A stretch of 64,000 nucleotides of DNA from Ochotona curzoniae (lineage: Eukaryota; Chordata; Mammalia; Lagomorpha; Ochotonidae). Made by a program: the position numbers and the translations under genes. Positions within the stretch are counted from its first letter, which is position 1; each line of letters opens with the position of its first letter. The notes under the pieces are model-generated. The model was not told the origin of the DNA, made no database searches, and saw only the letters and a program-made list of their open reading frames with translations. Positions 48,888 to 60,689 of the stretch are shown here, one piece after another. The stretch lies in NCBI RefSeq assembly GCF_017591425.1, contig NW_024466512.1, positions 18,107,001-18,171,000 on the forward strand, read 5' to 3'.

Positions 48888-49185
48888 TAATTTCTTATTG
48901 GAAAGAATTAGAGTAAGAGAGAGAGAAAAAGAGAGAAAGCTCTTCCATCCACTGGTTCATGCCACCAGTGGCCTCAACATCTAAGCCACAGTCTAGGACC
49001 AGGAATTTCACTTAGATCTTCTACGTAGGTGGCAGGGGTTCAAGCAGTTGGCCGATTTTGTATTGCTTTCCTCAGACCATTAGGAGACTGCTAGATCAGA
49101 AGTAGAATAGCTGGATATAAACTGGTACACATATGGGGTGGGTGGATTGATTGCCTATGCCATACACCAGCCTGATGTTATTAAT
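48888..49185 (-). mobile_element. Old C-type SINE, antisense
   Basis: TAATTTCTTATTGGAAAGAA, GAGAAAGCTCTTCCATCCAC, GGTTCATGCCACCAGTGGCC and AGACTGCTAGATCAGAAGTA in order, ending GCCATACACCAGCCTGATG. Confidence 0.85.
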
Positions 49186-49905
49186 ATTTAACACCCCTCA
49201 TTAATAATATGTTGGCTCACATAGCCAACCTCTTTGGCAGATAGTTTTTCAAAATCTGGCAAAAGAGTGTGGAAGCAGTGGGTTCCACTGTAGATGCCAC
49301 CCAAATTGTTAATTATTAATATTGGTTGCAAAGGCAAAACTCAGTAAGAATAGAGACCATTTATAAATATGCAAAAAATGTTCTAACATAAAGTATTTTA
49401 CATATTTCTTTCAGAACTTTCTTAGAAATCAAGATCACTTTAAAATTTTCTTCATGAAATAGGATAGTCTATGTGTGATAATGCAAACAATGGTGATTAA
49501 ATTAATTTACCCCTCATATCCACTTGTAGCCAATCAGCTGCCCACAGCTCTCTCAGAATGCCTTTAATTCCAAAGCATGCTTCGGGTGAATTATCACACT
49601 TCATAGCCAAAGATAATTGCGCTCATTTAAAAAATGATTCTGTCACAATGAATGTTCAAAAATTCTGAAGTGTCAAATTTATTCCTTTATGATATATGAG
49701 ACATTCAACATCTGAATAGTAGCATACAATTAAAAATGTTGAAGGAGAGGATGATCAATTTAATCTTTCTATATCATTTAGGAATCAGATCTAATAGTAA
49801 AGTACTATTAGAATTTATTGATTACTGGTAAAACCATAGACATGAGTTTAGAATGTATCTTGCTACAAAACTTGTGAAACTGCAAATGCTTTCACAATAT
49901 ATTTT
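49186..49905. other. Unique AT-rich non-coding sequence
   Basis: Nothing recognised. Confidence 0.55.
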
Positions 49906-50215
49906 TTTTTTTTTTGAAAAGTAGAGTGATACTGAAGTGGTTGGGGAGAGAAAGAGATCTTCTGTCAGCTGACTCACTCTTAACTATCTACGACTGCTGG
50001 GTCTCAGGCTGAAGCAAAGAGGCAAGCAATCCGTTTCAGTCTCCAGCATGGGTGGCAGGGGGCCTAAGCACTTGGACCATCTTCTGCTGCCTCTCTGTGT
50101 GTGCTCGCAGGATCTCTGTCTGGCAAGCCCTGATACCAGGACTCTAGCCAGCTGTGTGATACAGATGGCCGAGTCACCAGCCGTGGCTGCTCCTCTGCAC
50201 CACATTATTGCTTCT
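49906..50215 (-). mobile_element. Old C-type SINE, antisense
   Basis: Reversed poly-A tail (T-run at 49902-49914), GAGAAAGAGATCTTCTGTCA, TGGCAGGGGGCCTAAGCACT, TGCTGCCTCTCTGTGTGTGC and GATACCAGGACTCTAGCCAG. Diverged; edges approximate. Confidence 0.7.
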
Positions 50216-50861
50216 TGTAGATCCTTCTCACTATTTTTACAATTTTAAGTATTTTCCAAACCATAGAAAATAGGCACTGTATCTGTTGAGAATAGCTTTT
50301 CCATTTTATAGTCTAAAAATTCAAATTCCATAAATAAAATTTAAAAGCAAGTTCAGCATTCAGAAATAGCAGCAGGGCATGCATAACAAAGGCGAAACAT
50401 CACCGTTGGGCAAATAATTAATTTTCCATTATGCATGTATAATAACATCCACATATTGCAGATCTTAAAGGAGGAAAAAAAAACACCCCATAGATAGCAC
50501 AAAAATACAAATCAATGACTGTTGGAGAAATGATCAGTTGATTATTAGTCCAAGACTTTTATAAAGTTAAAACGGTGATGACACACCATGTTTTCTCAAT
50601 CAGATGAACCAAGTAGTAGAAGAGAAAAATGAATCAGACTTGTAAGAATTCAAGTAAAGTCTGTTTTGGAATAAATATATTGACTTTCCTTCTGTCTTTT
50701 CAGTATTGTTCAATATTTTTGCTTTAGTGAAGGCATGCTTACTTTCCCACCTCCCACCATTATGCTGTGCTGTGTTACCTTTAAGTATCTTTTTACTGCT
50801 ATTTTGAGTAATTGTCACATCAAAGCGAAGTCACATGTTTTCAGTTTTCTCAATTTTACTG

Positions 50862-50918
<57 letters not shown>

Positions 50919-53190
50919 TTTTCCAGATCTGCAGATTCATCCAATCATGCATTGAGTATTCAGGAAAAGAAATTATTGTCCAGTATCCATGGTGTAATGA
51001 TTCCAGGATTCCCTGAAGTTTCAAGATCTGTGAATGCTCACATCCATGAAATAAAATAATGTAGCATTTTTATATAACTTACACGCATCTTTCCATACAC
51101 TAAAATCATTTCTCTTCTACTTAGACTGCTGCATACATTGTGAATGCTATCCAAATTGTTGGTGTACTGTATTATTTAATGAAAAATAAAAAACAAGTGT
51201 GCAGGCGTTCAGAATAGATGCAATGTCTTCTCCAAACATTCTTGATCTAGAGTTGGTTGATCCAATAGATGTGCAAAAAATAGCTACCGAAGGCCAAGGA
51301 TAGAAATGTATTGAAATAACGTAGTAACATAGAACACATGTGGTAGTGTATGTATAGAGTATAAATGAAATAGTAAGTATGTATATGAAATACACTGTGT
51401 CAGTATATTTTCCAGATGAATTGAACATAATTAATGGAAACTATGCAATAGAAAATGGAACTAGAGCTGCTATCTTCATTTTTACCTGAAGAAACTCATC
51501 AAATGCTACCCTAAAATATGCTTCCTTGGCATATTGATTAATCTGGCAGCACTTAATGAGCAAGAAATTCAGGGAACAGGTTCTCAGAACTTCCCCCTCT
51601 CCACCTGAAGAAGGATATTCCCCAGAGCAGCGGATTCTTATCAAGTCCTACCTGTGAACTGTGTTTAGGAGGGAAATTGAACTCATTGCCATGAAATCTG
51701 CAGCCAGGCAGGGTGTCAGAATTTCCCCTGTTCTGAGGGTCCATTTATGTGACCCCCAAATCATGTACTATACTCTAAGTCATCCACAACCCCACCCACC
51801 TCAGAAGGAAGAAATAACCTGAGACCTGACTCCCCTGACATGGAAATTTACATTCATGTCATTCCCACTGTTGCTTATTCATATTAACTCAATGCTAAAT
51901 TTCTCTCATATTAGCAGTCACAAGGGGTCTTCTTCAAAATATTATAGGAAACATTTGTATTTAGCTTCCTCTTAAATTGCGGTAAAGGGGAGTGGCTCCA
52001 GATGTTCCACATAGTAGAAGCCAAAATCAGAAATCACATCTGAGCATAGCTCAGAATGTTTTGTAATACTGGTATCCAAAACAATCATGTGAATTCTTAA
52101 AGGTCTTTCTCTATGCTTTTTATGTTTGTCCCAAACTCACAGTTGATCTAATTTTGGTGAGGCGAAATTCCATTTATAATTTTTTCAGTTCATTGGTTTT
52201 ACAACTAAAGTGGTTGTAATACTATTTGGGGGCATTAATGTAACTGCATTAAGGAGTCTCTCTATATAACTGGCAGAGCATCTAGAAGCACTGTGCCAGG
52301 GACCTTCACTGTGGGAGTGAGCATCCAATCAGTTGTAAGCCCTGACAGAACAACAAAGCAGGTAAAACATTAGGATTCCAGTGCAGTTTCTGAACTCTGG
52401 TGCATGCCACACTGGTTCCCAGGATTGTCAGGGTGTGACTTTGGACTCACGCTTACACCTTGGGATGTCCTGGTTTTCAGACCCTCTGACATGGACATCC
52501 ATGATACTAGCTACCAGTCTCTGACTTGCGTACAAGAAGTTACAGAATTTCTTCACTCATATGGACCCTTCACTCTTCAACCATAATAAACTACATTCTT
52601 AATTTAAAGTACAAGAGACAAAATAATAAAACATCAGCTCATTGTAAAACACATCCTAGTTCTTCATGAAGACACACAAGTGCTGTTTCATTGTTTCAGT
52701 CACAGAGGGAGACAAAATCAGCACAAGTGAGTTTTGAATGTATCTTTCAGACCAAATGGTACTGACTTTGGCTTAGTGCCATGGATATAGACATTCTATC
52801 TACACACACATTTAAGAAAATGAAAATATCATCATATTCATAAATAGTACTTCTTTTTCTTAAACTGAATCAAAATGGGTGTGGTTTCTCTTTGCCTCAG
52901 TAAGTAAAGAGGGAAATTAAAGAAAGTAAGACATTTACTCAGTCAATAATAAGGCCAATGATAACATATCTCAGAGCCTGTGGCTATCTATATTTGCTAT
53001 TATTAGCTTACATATATTGCTAACACATTGCTCTATTAGCTGCCAGAGGCATTGATGGTTTATCATGGCCTACCAAACCAACTACAGATTCCACAAACTA
53101 GAGAAATTGCCTAACTGTTCAATTCTTTCTCTAGCTTCAGCAAGCCTTCATATAAAAGTGTCTCCAAAATACAAATTTTAAAACCATTAA
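50216..53190. other. Unique non-coding stretch with a long CA microsatellite
   Basis: No gene or transposon recognised. Frames at 50735-51059 on both strands are threonine-histidine or valine-cysteine runs from the CA repeat. Frames at 51147-51744 are unrecognised. Confidence 0.5.
50864..50914. repeat. (CA)n microsatellite, about 25 repeats
   Basis: An uninterrupted 51-bp AC/CA run, long enough to be polymorphic. Confidence 0.97.
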
Positions 53191-53194
53191 AGTG

Positions 53195-53550
53195 GAATTT
53201 TAGGTGGTAAGCATTTAGCCTACTGTGTACGACAAGCTAAGATGCTCATGTTGCAAAAATCACAGTGCCTGTGTCCAGTATCTGCCTTTGACTTCTGATT
53301 CCAGCATCTTGTTTCAGACCTTTGAAGCAGTGGTTATACCCCCAGTAGTTGGGTCCTTGCTGTTCATTTGGAATGCTTGGACTATGTTTCAGACTCCTGT
53401 TGTGTATGGGATGCCTGGTCTATGTTCCTGGCTCCTGGTTGTGCATGGGACTCCTGGTTAATGTTCCTGGCTCCTGGTTGTGAACCAGTAAATAAGAACT
53501 TTGTTTATCTCACCCTGTGTGTGTGTGTGTCTTTCTGCCTTTCAAAAAAT
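53195..53550 (+). mobile_element. Old C-type SINE with internal tandem repeat
   Basis: Sense copy: AAGCATTTAGCCTACTGTGT head, CAGTGCCTGTGTCCAGTATC, a repeated TTCCTGGCTCCTGGTTGTG block, GAACCAGTAAATAAG, a GT run at 53514-53531 and CTTTCTGCCTTTCAAAAAAT. The block around the usual GGCTCCTGGCTTC motif has been amplified into units of about 38 bp. Confidence 0.72.
53382..53486. repeat. Tandem repeat of about 38-39 bp inside a SINE
   Basis: Three consecutive units begin at 53382, 53420 and 53459 (the last partial). Each is built on CTATGTTCCTGGCTCCTGG, then TTGTGCATGGGACTCC. A fainter preceding unit may start near 53345. Confidence 0.88.
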
Positions 53551-55027
53551 GGAGTTTAAGGACACAAAAAGAGTAATAGCAGGGCACTGTTATCTTCATT
53601 CCTTCCTCCATGTGTCTCTGTTTTGTCGACCAAGAAGGCGAAGTTGGAGATGATAGTTCAGTGCTCCACGTACATCACCAACTTTAGATTAGCTATTGTG
53701 TCATTTTTCTGCGAAATTTCTGAATCTTATCTAAACTTTTGTGTATCCAGTATTGGACCCTTACGTGAAATTATGAAGTCACCAGGATATTTTGTAAGCC
53801 TAGAATAAGAACATTTCTATTAGCATTTATAGCTATAATATGATTATGCTTTAGACAGCCTATGCTAGCTTTTTCTGTTACACATAGTAGTATCTTTGTG
53901 CTGTTTCCTAAAGGATTATCCAGTCTACATTTAGAACAACACTCTGAAATGAAGATGGCATTTTCAGATATGTGTGTATATATGTGTGTCTGTGTGTTTA
54001 TGTCTATTCAAAAGAAATGAAGGCCGTGAAGATGAATATTAGAAATGAGGTTGGGATCAGGACCAAAAAAGGAAACAAGGAAGCCCCAACTTACTAAGAC
54101 TGAAGGTCATATACCTTCAGTGACAGAGGTGATGTTTCTATCACCAAACAGACCAGAAAAGGAGACAGGCAGGGACAGGCCTAAGCGTCAAAATTGAAAG
54201 AAAGATGGAAATGAGAGACATACAAGAGAGTCACGAAGGCAGATGACAGAGTTCATTGCCACCCAGGGAGCTTGTTTAGAAGGCACAGCTTTATGAATTG
54301 GGAGGGGTTTTTTTTTCCACCCAAGTGGATTTTTCAACCTTATCAATTTGAGAAGAGAAGCGTTAGTGTGATGGAAGACGCATTGAGTGAGGCACACACC
54401 AAGGAACTTCAAGAATCCGGAAACGAAATGTTTTAAAAACCTTATTTTGATAAAAGAATCTATTGGCCTTGCATAGTGTTTTCTTCATGCACGTTTTTCT
54501 TGAACTTTGTGAAGACTTTCTGTTCTTTGTCAGGGGATTCAAATAGTCTTATACAGTAAAAAAAAAAAAAAAAAAAAAAAAAAAGATACTTTTATCCTTT
54601 CTAAGTGTAGATAACCATGATTGCAGAAGCTTATTAGAATTATGTGGTAAATTTCTTTTTAAGGCTAAATCTTCCTTAAAAAAATAGAAGGACATGATTA
54701 CTAGGAATACCTAGAAATAGGAGAGAGTTTGATTCCTGTAAGTGGAAGGAATATATCTTTAGAATTTTCAAAGAACAAAAAGCTATTAGATTTCTAGGTT
54801 AGATGTGGGAATTCTGAGGTACCACCACGATTACTAGTGACTTTTAAATTAGAATTTCCTGCCTTACCAAAATATTTGCCTAATAATTGACAGTTCACAT
54901 ATGCCCAGGTAGCCCTGGTAGGTCTTTAAAAGTTAACCAATCCGGATAAATCTCTGAAGAGCTGGCTGTAAATCTGAATCTCTCTCCTTCCCAGAGGAAA
55001 CACTGTTTGAATTCCTATAATGCACTG
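53551..55027. other. Unique non-coding sequence
   Basis: No gene recognised. A 27-A run lies at 54558-54584; no retroposon body is visible upstream of it. Confidence 0.5.
54558..54584. repeat. Poly-A run, 27 bp
   Basis: A pure A homopolymer followed by GATAC. It may be an isolated tail or a slippage product. Confidence 0.95.
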
Positions 55028-55165
55028 TGAAGTTTTTCCATTAATAATCTCACTTCATCCTCATGTGTGTGCTATATCGTTTTAAGGCAGAGGAAAGTGA
55101 GTTTTGGACTGATTGTATGGCTTGCCCAGGTGACAAGACAACTCAGGTGCCTAAAAATTCCCTAC
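55028..55165 (-). mobile_element. MIR fragment, antisense
   Basis: AATCTCACTTCATCCTCATG, GTTTTAAGGCAGAGGAAAGT GAG and GGCTTGCCCAGGTGACAAGA follow the reversed MIR order (ATCTCATTTAATCCTCAC, TTTTACAGATGAGGAAACTG, CTTGCCCAAGGTCACA). The 62-codon frame here is MIR-derived. Confidence 0.65.
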
Positions 55166-55489
55166 TCAGTAGATATTTCCTGACAGATATCTCAGGTCTA
55201 ACATCCTTGCGAACTCCTTTCATCCAAGCATTAGCGGAGGTGAAAGTGTAAAGGTTCCAATAACTAGCTGTGGCATCTTTCATTAACTATGGTAGTTACT
55301 AAATGTTACTGAGTACTGCCTGTGTGCCATTGTTACTGTTTTAGGAAAAGATATATGTTGAAAGAAGTTCACATGTCTTTCTAGCAGATCAGTGGGATGG
55401 TCAAATTGCTCTTCCAGGAAGCTGTAGTCAAGGATCTGAAAAAAAAAAGTTCAAACAACTCATCTATCACACTTCTCTAAGTGTTAACT
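55166..55489. other. Unique non-coding sequence
   Basis: TACTGAGTACTGCCTGTGTG at 55308-55327 weakly recalls the end of an ancient L2/MIR repeat. Nothing else seen. Confidence 0.45.
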
Positions 55490-55795
55490 ATGACAGTTTG
55501 GAGGGCAGTCATATGTTCTTGAGTTGAGGATTTAATGCTCATATTCACAAATTAATGGTTTTTGGATGTGGGCCTTTAGAGATAATGAGGAATGGATGAA
55601 ATCATGAGGCTGGGAATCCCCTGATGGTGTTGTTGACTATATGAAAGAAAGCAGCCATGCTGGCTTTATCCCACCTTGTGATGCCCTCTGACTTACTCCC
55701 ATCTGACAAGTTCCTTACTAACTACTATAGGGATACATTTGAATTTCACAGTCTCTGAAAACATGAGTTGAATAAACTTTTGGTCACAATGTAGT
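55490..55795 (+). mobile_element. MaLR-type LTR
   Basis: GGATGTGGGCCTTTAGAGAT AATGAGG, ATGAAATCATGAGGCTGGGA and, at the end, AACATGAGTTGAATAAACTT TTGGTCAC reproduce the sense order of MLT/MST LTRs (GGGGCCTTTGGGAGGTGATT, TCATGAGGG, GTGAG-AATAAA-CTTT). No flanking retroviral sequence. Confidence 0.6.
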
Positions 55796-55904
55796 CCATT
55801 TCTTAAAGCAATCGGTGAATGCATTTTGCCATTCTTTCCTCTACTGTGTTTCTGTTAATTCACTAAAAACATGACTTAGACATCGACTTGAATTAGGAAA
55901 ATCT

Positions 55905-56800
55905 ATAATTTAAGAAGCTGCATAGTGTTCCATTATGTATGTGTTATAATTAATTTGTTCCATTACCCTATTGATGAAAATGGTTTCCCAGTGTTTTATT
56001 ACAGACTTTAGTACTAGGAACATATGCACAATTTTTGTACTTTTCTTAGAACAAATTACAGAATTCATATGTATACATATTTTTAGGGTAAGTATGTCAT
56101 TCTCCAGGATTGTTGCAATTTACATTCTTGCTGGAAAAATAATGCTCATTTCAAACCATTCTTAGCCATGGTACATCCTTTTAGCTTTGTCTCTATAGGA
56201 TATTTTGCAATTTGGTTTGAGATAAAATGTGTAGTCTCTAATTATTGAATTTTAAAACTCTTTGCAGATGTTTGCAATGTATTTGCAAATCTGTTTTTAA
56301 ATTAAGAGATTTAATTGGCATGAAACAATTGTACCCATTCACATAGTATATGTGATATTTTGATGTACATAAATGGTATTGTATTGTCCAATCCAGGTAA
56401 ACATTTTTCTTCTCAAACATTTAATATTTCATTATTATGATTGAACATGAAAATAATTTATTCCAGCTTCGAAAAATTTCCTGAAGCGATCTATCATATG
56501 TTATCATATAGGTACCCTGTAATGCAATAAAATGACAGTTTCTTGTGTTTAAATTCATCTTAGTACTCATCAGATAACCTTTTCTCCACATCCTCTCCAA
56601 CTCTTGTTATTCTTCTTTAGTCATTTTCTGTGCTCTGTTAGGAAAGAATATTCCTATGCTACAATTACCAACATTCTAGTCCACCTAGTCCATACTTTCT
56701 TCTGTTGTGAAGTTTCCCCAACTGTTTTCAAAAACTCAGTAAATATTTCTAAATATGTGAAGCAAAATTATATTTCCAGATTCAATAATTTCATGTAAAC
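55905..56800 (-). mobile_element. Ancient L1M, 3' region, antisense
   Basis: GCTGCATAGTGTTCCATTAT GTATG, GTTCCATTACCCTATTGATG, GTTTCCCAGTGTTTTATTAC and TTTTCTCCACATCCTCTCCA ACTCTTG follow the reversed 3' order of old L1M elements (GCATAATATTCCATTG, CCATTCATCTGTTGATGG, CTCCACATCCTCACCAACAC). Reading frames are broken. Edges and continuity in the middle are approximate. Confidence 0.65.
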
Positions 56801-57107
56801 ATCAAGCTGAAGACATTGAGCAGCTTTTCTTATGTAAGGGCTGCTCAGAGTCTAACACATTACTAGAAATAATGATCCTCAGGAAAATGTATTATGTTTT
56901 AAAATATATTTGACTTTTGTTGACTTAAATGCTTTATGGTATATTGATTAATATGACCTAAATGAGTATCTACAGGATGTAAGATTGGGAAGAATTCATG
57001 GGAGTACAAACTCTTTAAAGAACTAGAACTAATATATGAATTTTTTTCTGTTTTGAGAAAAGTACATATATTCAAATGCAGTAAACGATGAACATTCATG
57101 TGGGGTC
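56801..57107. other. Unique non-coding sequence
   Basis: Nothing recognised. Confidence 0.5.
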
Positions 57108-57422
57108 TGTGTTGTATAAAGGGTTAAGCTATCACTTGCAATACTTACAGTTTCATATCAGAACACTGAATCAAATGGTGGCTCTTTTCTTTCCAATCCA
57201 GCTAGCTGCTTACATGCCTAGCAGTGCAGTGTGAGATGATTTGAGCACTCACACGCTAGCCACCCACATCAAAAATCCGACCCTGACAGAGTTCTGGGCT
57301 CTTGGCTTTGGCTTGGTTCAGTTCTGGTTGTTACAATTATCTGGATAGTGGACCATCAAATGGAAAATCTGACTCTCTCTGTCACTCTACCTTTTAAATA
57401 AACCTAACAATGCATTTTAAAA
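57108..57422 (+). mobile_element. Old C-type SINE
   Basis: Sense copy with degraded head (GTATAAAGGGTTAAGCTATC), ATCCAGCTAGCTGCTTACAT, GGGCTCTTGGCTTTGGCTTG, TGGATAGTGGACCATCAAAT, CTCTCTGTCACTCTACC and an AAATAAACC tail. Confidence 0.78.
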
Positions 57423-58007
57423 ATGTACTTACTGCATTGAATCCACTAAATAGCATAGATTAGTTCAGCATCCTCTCAACGCTCTTAAAATACATCAGTC
57501 TATCTATATTTGGACATCATAACAGTATTGTAGCATTAGCCTAGGAAAAATCAAAATGTGAGATTTGAAGTATAGTGTTTCCTGAAGGTTTATTGTTTAT
57601 TATATTTTAAATTTAAAAAGTAGTAAGTTGAGCCATCATAATTTGGGAAGCATTTGTATATTGTGGAAGTAAAGATGTAAATCTTTTTGATTAATAAACT
57701 CAGCCTAATAAACTCAACAGTGATATTGTAATATTACTTAATCTAGGTCATTTCTACCTCATCATGACTCTAATTGAAAAGCTTGTTCATTTCTATAAGA
57801 TCCAGTTACAAACAATTTATTTCATGTTTTTATCAATACTTGTTGAATACAATTCTGAGAATGATATCCAACACTTTTCTACTTTGTTTCTCCCTCCTCT
57901 CGCTACTCTGGATGATATTTCTAATCTGGATAGACCTTTGGTTTATTCCAAGGTATTATCCTTAAGTACTTTGGCATGTTCTGCTTTGCAGGAAGAGAAT
58001 CAATAAT
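57423..58007. other. Unique non-coding sequence
   Basis: Nothing recognised; overlapping frames at 57764-58006 have no family resemblance. Confidence 0.5.
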
Positions 58008-58300
58008 GTATTTATATTTATTTGTTTGTTTTAAAGGCAGAGAGAGAGAATGAATGAAGTCCTCCATTTTTTGGTTCACTCCTCCAAATGTCTGTAATGA
58101 CTGCTCCTGGTTCTTGCTAACACCAGGAGCTAGGGACCCCATCTGTGTTTACCATATGTATGGAAAAGGCTCAAACACATGGACCATGTTCCACTGCCCT
58201 CCCAGGAGCATCACCAGGAAACTGGATCAGAAGCTGGTTAGCCTGAACTCCAAGGAGCACTCCAGCTTAGCTTCTATGCCTCAACACTGACTCCTGCATT
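58008..58300 (-). mobile_element. Old C-type SINE, antisense
   Basis: TATTTATTTGTTTGTTTTAA tail, AGGCAGAGAGAGAGAATGAA, GGTTCACTCCTCCAAATG, CCAGGAAACTGGATCAGAAG and a degraded reversed head near CTTCTATGCCTCAACACTG. Confidence 0.82.
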
Positions 58301-58372
58301 TTAACTATTACCCCTTTATTTGCCAAACATTACTGCTTTCCTGTGTGCTCATTTTAAGGATTGAAAAAAAAA

Positions 58373-58683
58373 GATGATTTTTTAATTTTAAATTTTGTTT
58401 GGAAGACAGAGAGACAGAAACGGATGTCAAGAGATTGTATTTGCTGGTTCACTCCCCAAATAACAACCAGAAAAGCTGAAAGCTGGAAACACAATCCAGT
58501 CTCCACTGAGGTATAACAATGACCTAATTATTTGAGCCATGACCAGCGGCTTCCCAGGGTTTGCATTAGCGGGTAACTGGAATTAGAAGCCAGAGCCAGA
58601 ACTGCGATTTGAATGGATATTATCTGGTAAGGGATTTGGATACCCTATCTGGTGACTTAACCACTAGGTTAAACACCTGCTCT
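58373..58683 (-). mobile_element. Old C-type SINE, antisense
   Basis: TTTGGAAGACAGAGAGACAG, TGCTGGTTCACTCCCCAAAT, GCATTAGCGGGTAACTGGAA and reversed head GACTTAACCACTAGGTTAAA in order. Inserted in the same orientation as the neighbour about 70 bp to the left. Confidence 0.83.
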
Positions 58684-59380
58684 TGGCGATTTAAGATATG
58701 TGCAAATATGAACAGTAAAAAGAATGTAAATCCAAGGACATATACAGAAGATAGATTTGAAATTATTGGATGTTCGTAACCAGAAATGAACCTGAAAGAA
58801 CTGACCTGCTAGTTGTCATCTGCTAGTCTGGCAGCACCTGGGGCAAGTGAACTGTCTCTCCTTCACAGGCAAGACAAAAATCTCAATAAGTCACCATCAA
58901 CCAAGATGCCTGTGTTCACCTTTCCATAAGGAAACTCTACTAAAAAGAAATTTTCTGCTGCAAATTTGTATCAGTGAGAAGCACACATATTAAGAAGACA
59001 TTGTAATAAAACAAATTACTCTAAACATTTATTGAAACTACAAGCGAATCATATTTGCAGATAAAAATTTCCCCCTAGCTTTCTTGTGCTTTGAAAAAGA
59101 CAAGGTATTCTAGAAAGATAAAGACTTATGAAAAGCTTTGTTCAAATTCATGTAGCCATTTTAAAGTCAGTTTTCATGCATTACTAATAGAACCAACTTC
59201 TCTGAATTTCTTTGATCACTAGGGCTAAAATTTGGTTCTCTTCTGATACAATGCCCTAAGGAGAAAAAATGTATATGTGTATGTATGTGTGTGTCTGTGT
59301 ATAGAATATGTACATATGTAAAATATGCAAATTTATTTATGCATCTGTGTATTTTCTGGGTATAAAGTTATTAAGATTAA
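58684..59380. other. Unique non-coding sequence
   Basis: No gene recognised. A short TATG/TGTG-rich tract lies at 59270-59300. Confidence 0.5.
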
Positions 59381-59393
59381 TTAAATACTTTTC

Positions 59394-59725
59394 TTTTTTA
59401 AAAAAGATTTATTTTTATTATTTTTTTATTGGAAAGGCGGATATACAGAGAGGAGAGACAGAAAGGAAGATCTTTCGCCCGATGATTCACTCCCCAAGTG
59501 AGCCCAACGGCCGATACTATGCCAATTCAAAGCCAGGAGCCTCTTCCAGGTCTCCCACGCGGGTGCAGGGTCCCAAAGCCTTGGGCCGTCCTCCACTGCT
59601 TTCCCGGGCCACAGGCAGGGAGCTGAAAGGGAAGCGAGGCTGCTGGGATAGAAACAGTGCCCATATGGGATCCCGGGGCGTGCAAAGCGAGGACCTTGAC
59701 CACTGTGCCACCGCGCTGGGCCCAG
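59394..59725 (-). mobile_element. Young full-length C-type SINE, antisense, in an L1 target duplication
   Basis: Nearly intact antisense copy: reversed tail, AGGCGGATATACAGAGAGGA, TTCGCCCGATGATTCACTCC, GTGCCCATATGGGATCCCGG and a reversed head ending CACCGCGCTGGGCCC. Target duplication TTAAATACTTTTC at 59381-59393 and TTTAATACTTTTC at 59726-59738. The same AT-rich site recurs at the far end of the adjoining L1, so this SINE landed in that L1's left target duplication. The 140-codon frame here is a SINE by-product. Confidence 0.96.
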
Positions 59726-60056
59726 TTTAATACTTTTCAAAATGAATTTATTTATTTACTTATTTATTTTTACATTTTATTATTATTATTATCATTTTAT
59801 GATACAACTCCATAGCCTCCTGGCATTTCACTTATCCCCTCCCCAATTCCCTCCTCCCTACCTAGTTCCTCTATATCATTACTGAAATATAGTTCTTCAT
59901 ATACAGTCATATGTCCATCATTATGGGCATGGACAATGGCAGAGAGTCCAGCATCCTATTGTTAAAATATAGTGAACACTTTCATTGTAAGTCCATCTTT
60001 GTCTGAAAGTAGAAATGCATACTACATTGTATCCTCACATCTGGATGTTAGTCTGC

Positions 60057-60293
60057 ATTTTAAAGCTACTATATATCCCCTCAAATGAAAAGTCATAATA
60101 CAAAATCAACAATAGAAATATAGAAATTTATAATGACATGAAGTTAAATGACATGTTACTAGATATGACAGTCTCTATTACACAGCTACTATACATCCCC
60201 TTAAATGAAGAGCCACAAAACAAATCAACATCAGGGAGAAAAAAGAAATTAACAACACCATGAAGTTAAATAACATGCTACTAAATGACTAAT
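60057..60293. repeat. Tandem duplication of about 118 bp in the L1 3' UTR
   Basis: Two adjacent diverged copies, about 60057-60175 and 60176-60293. Each has AGCTACTATA-ATCCCCT, an AAATGAAAAGTC or AAATGAAGAGCC block, AAATCAACA, and ATGAAGTTAAAT-ACATG-TACTA in the same order and spacing. Confidence 0.8.
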
Positions 60294-60429
60294 GTGTAGC
60301 TGAAGAAAAGAAAATCAAGAACCTTCTTGCAGAAAATGATGCTACTGTATGATCTACGAGTCATTAAATGATTTAATCAGTAGAAAGAGTTGAAGAAATG
60401 AAACAGAAAACAACAAAACCCATGCAATA

Positions 60430-60605
60430 TAGTTTCCCCTATTTTTTGTTGGTGAAGTATGTCTCTTCTAGACAATAAATAGATGGGTTTTGCTTTTTAA
60501 TCCAGTCTACTAATCTATGACGTTTGATTTAGCTTAAGTAATTTACATTCAGGGTTAATATGTATGGATGGTGCTTTGGTCCTGTCATTTTAGGAATGGG
60601 TTGTT
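60430..60605 (-). pseudogene. L1 ORF2 N-terminal remnant
   Basis: The minus-strand translation gives the start of L1 ORF2: an ILTLNVN-type strand, then an interrupted IKRHRLVDWIKKQNPSIYC stretch and LEETYF, equivalent to LNINGLNAPIKR, LANWIKSQ and IQETH in other L1s. The ETH position is the endonuclease active-site glutamate motif, here EETY. An in-frame stop breaks it, and the frame then joins 3' UTR sequence. No enzyme can be made. Confidence 0.85.
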
Positions 60606-60689
60606 CATTGGTTTCGTCTTCTGTTGTCTTTTTACTGGGATGTGCTTCCCATTTGCCTTTGGTTTTGGTGGGTGCTGTTCCTCTTCTCT

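Noticed and set aside
54558..54584. Poly-A tail of a processed pseudogene
   Set aside because: No gene-like sequence or target duplication was recognised upstream of the run.
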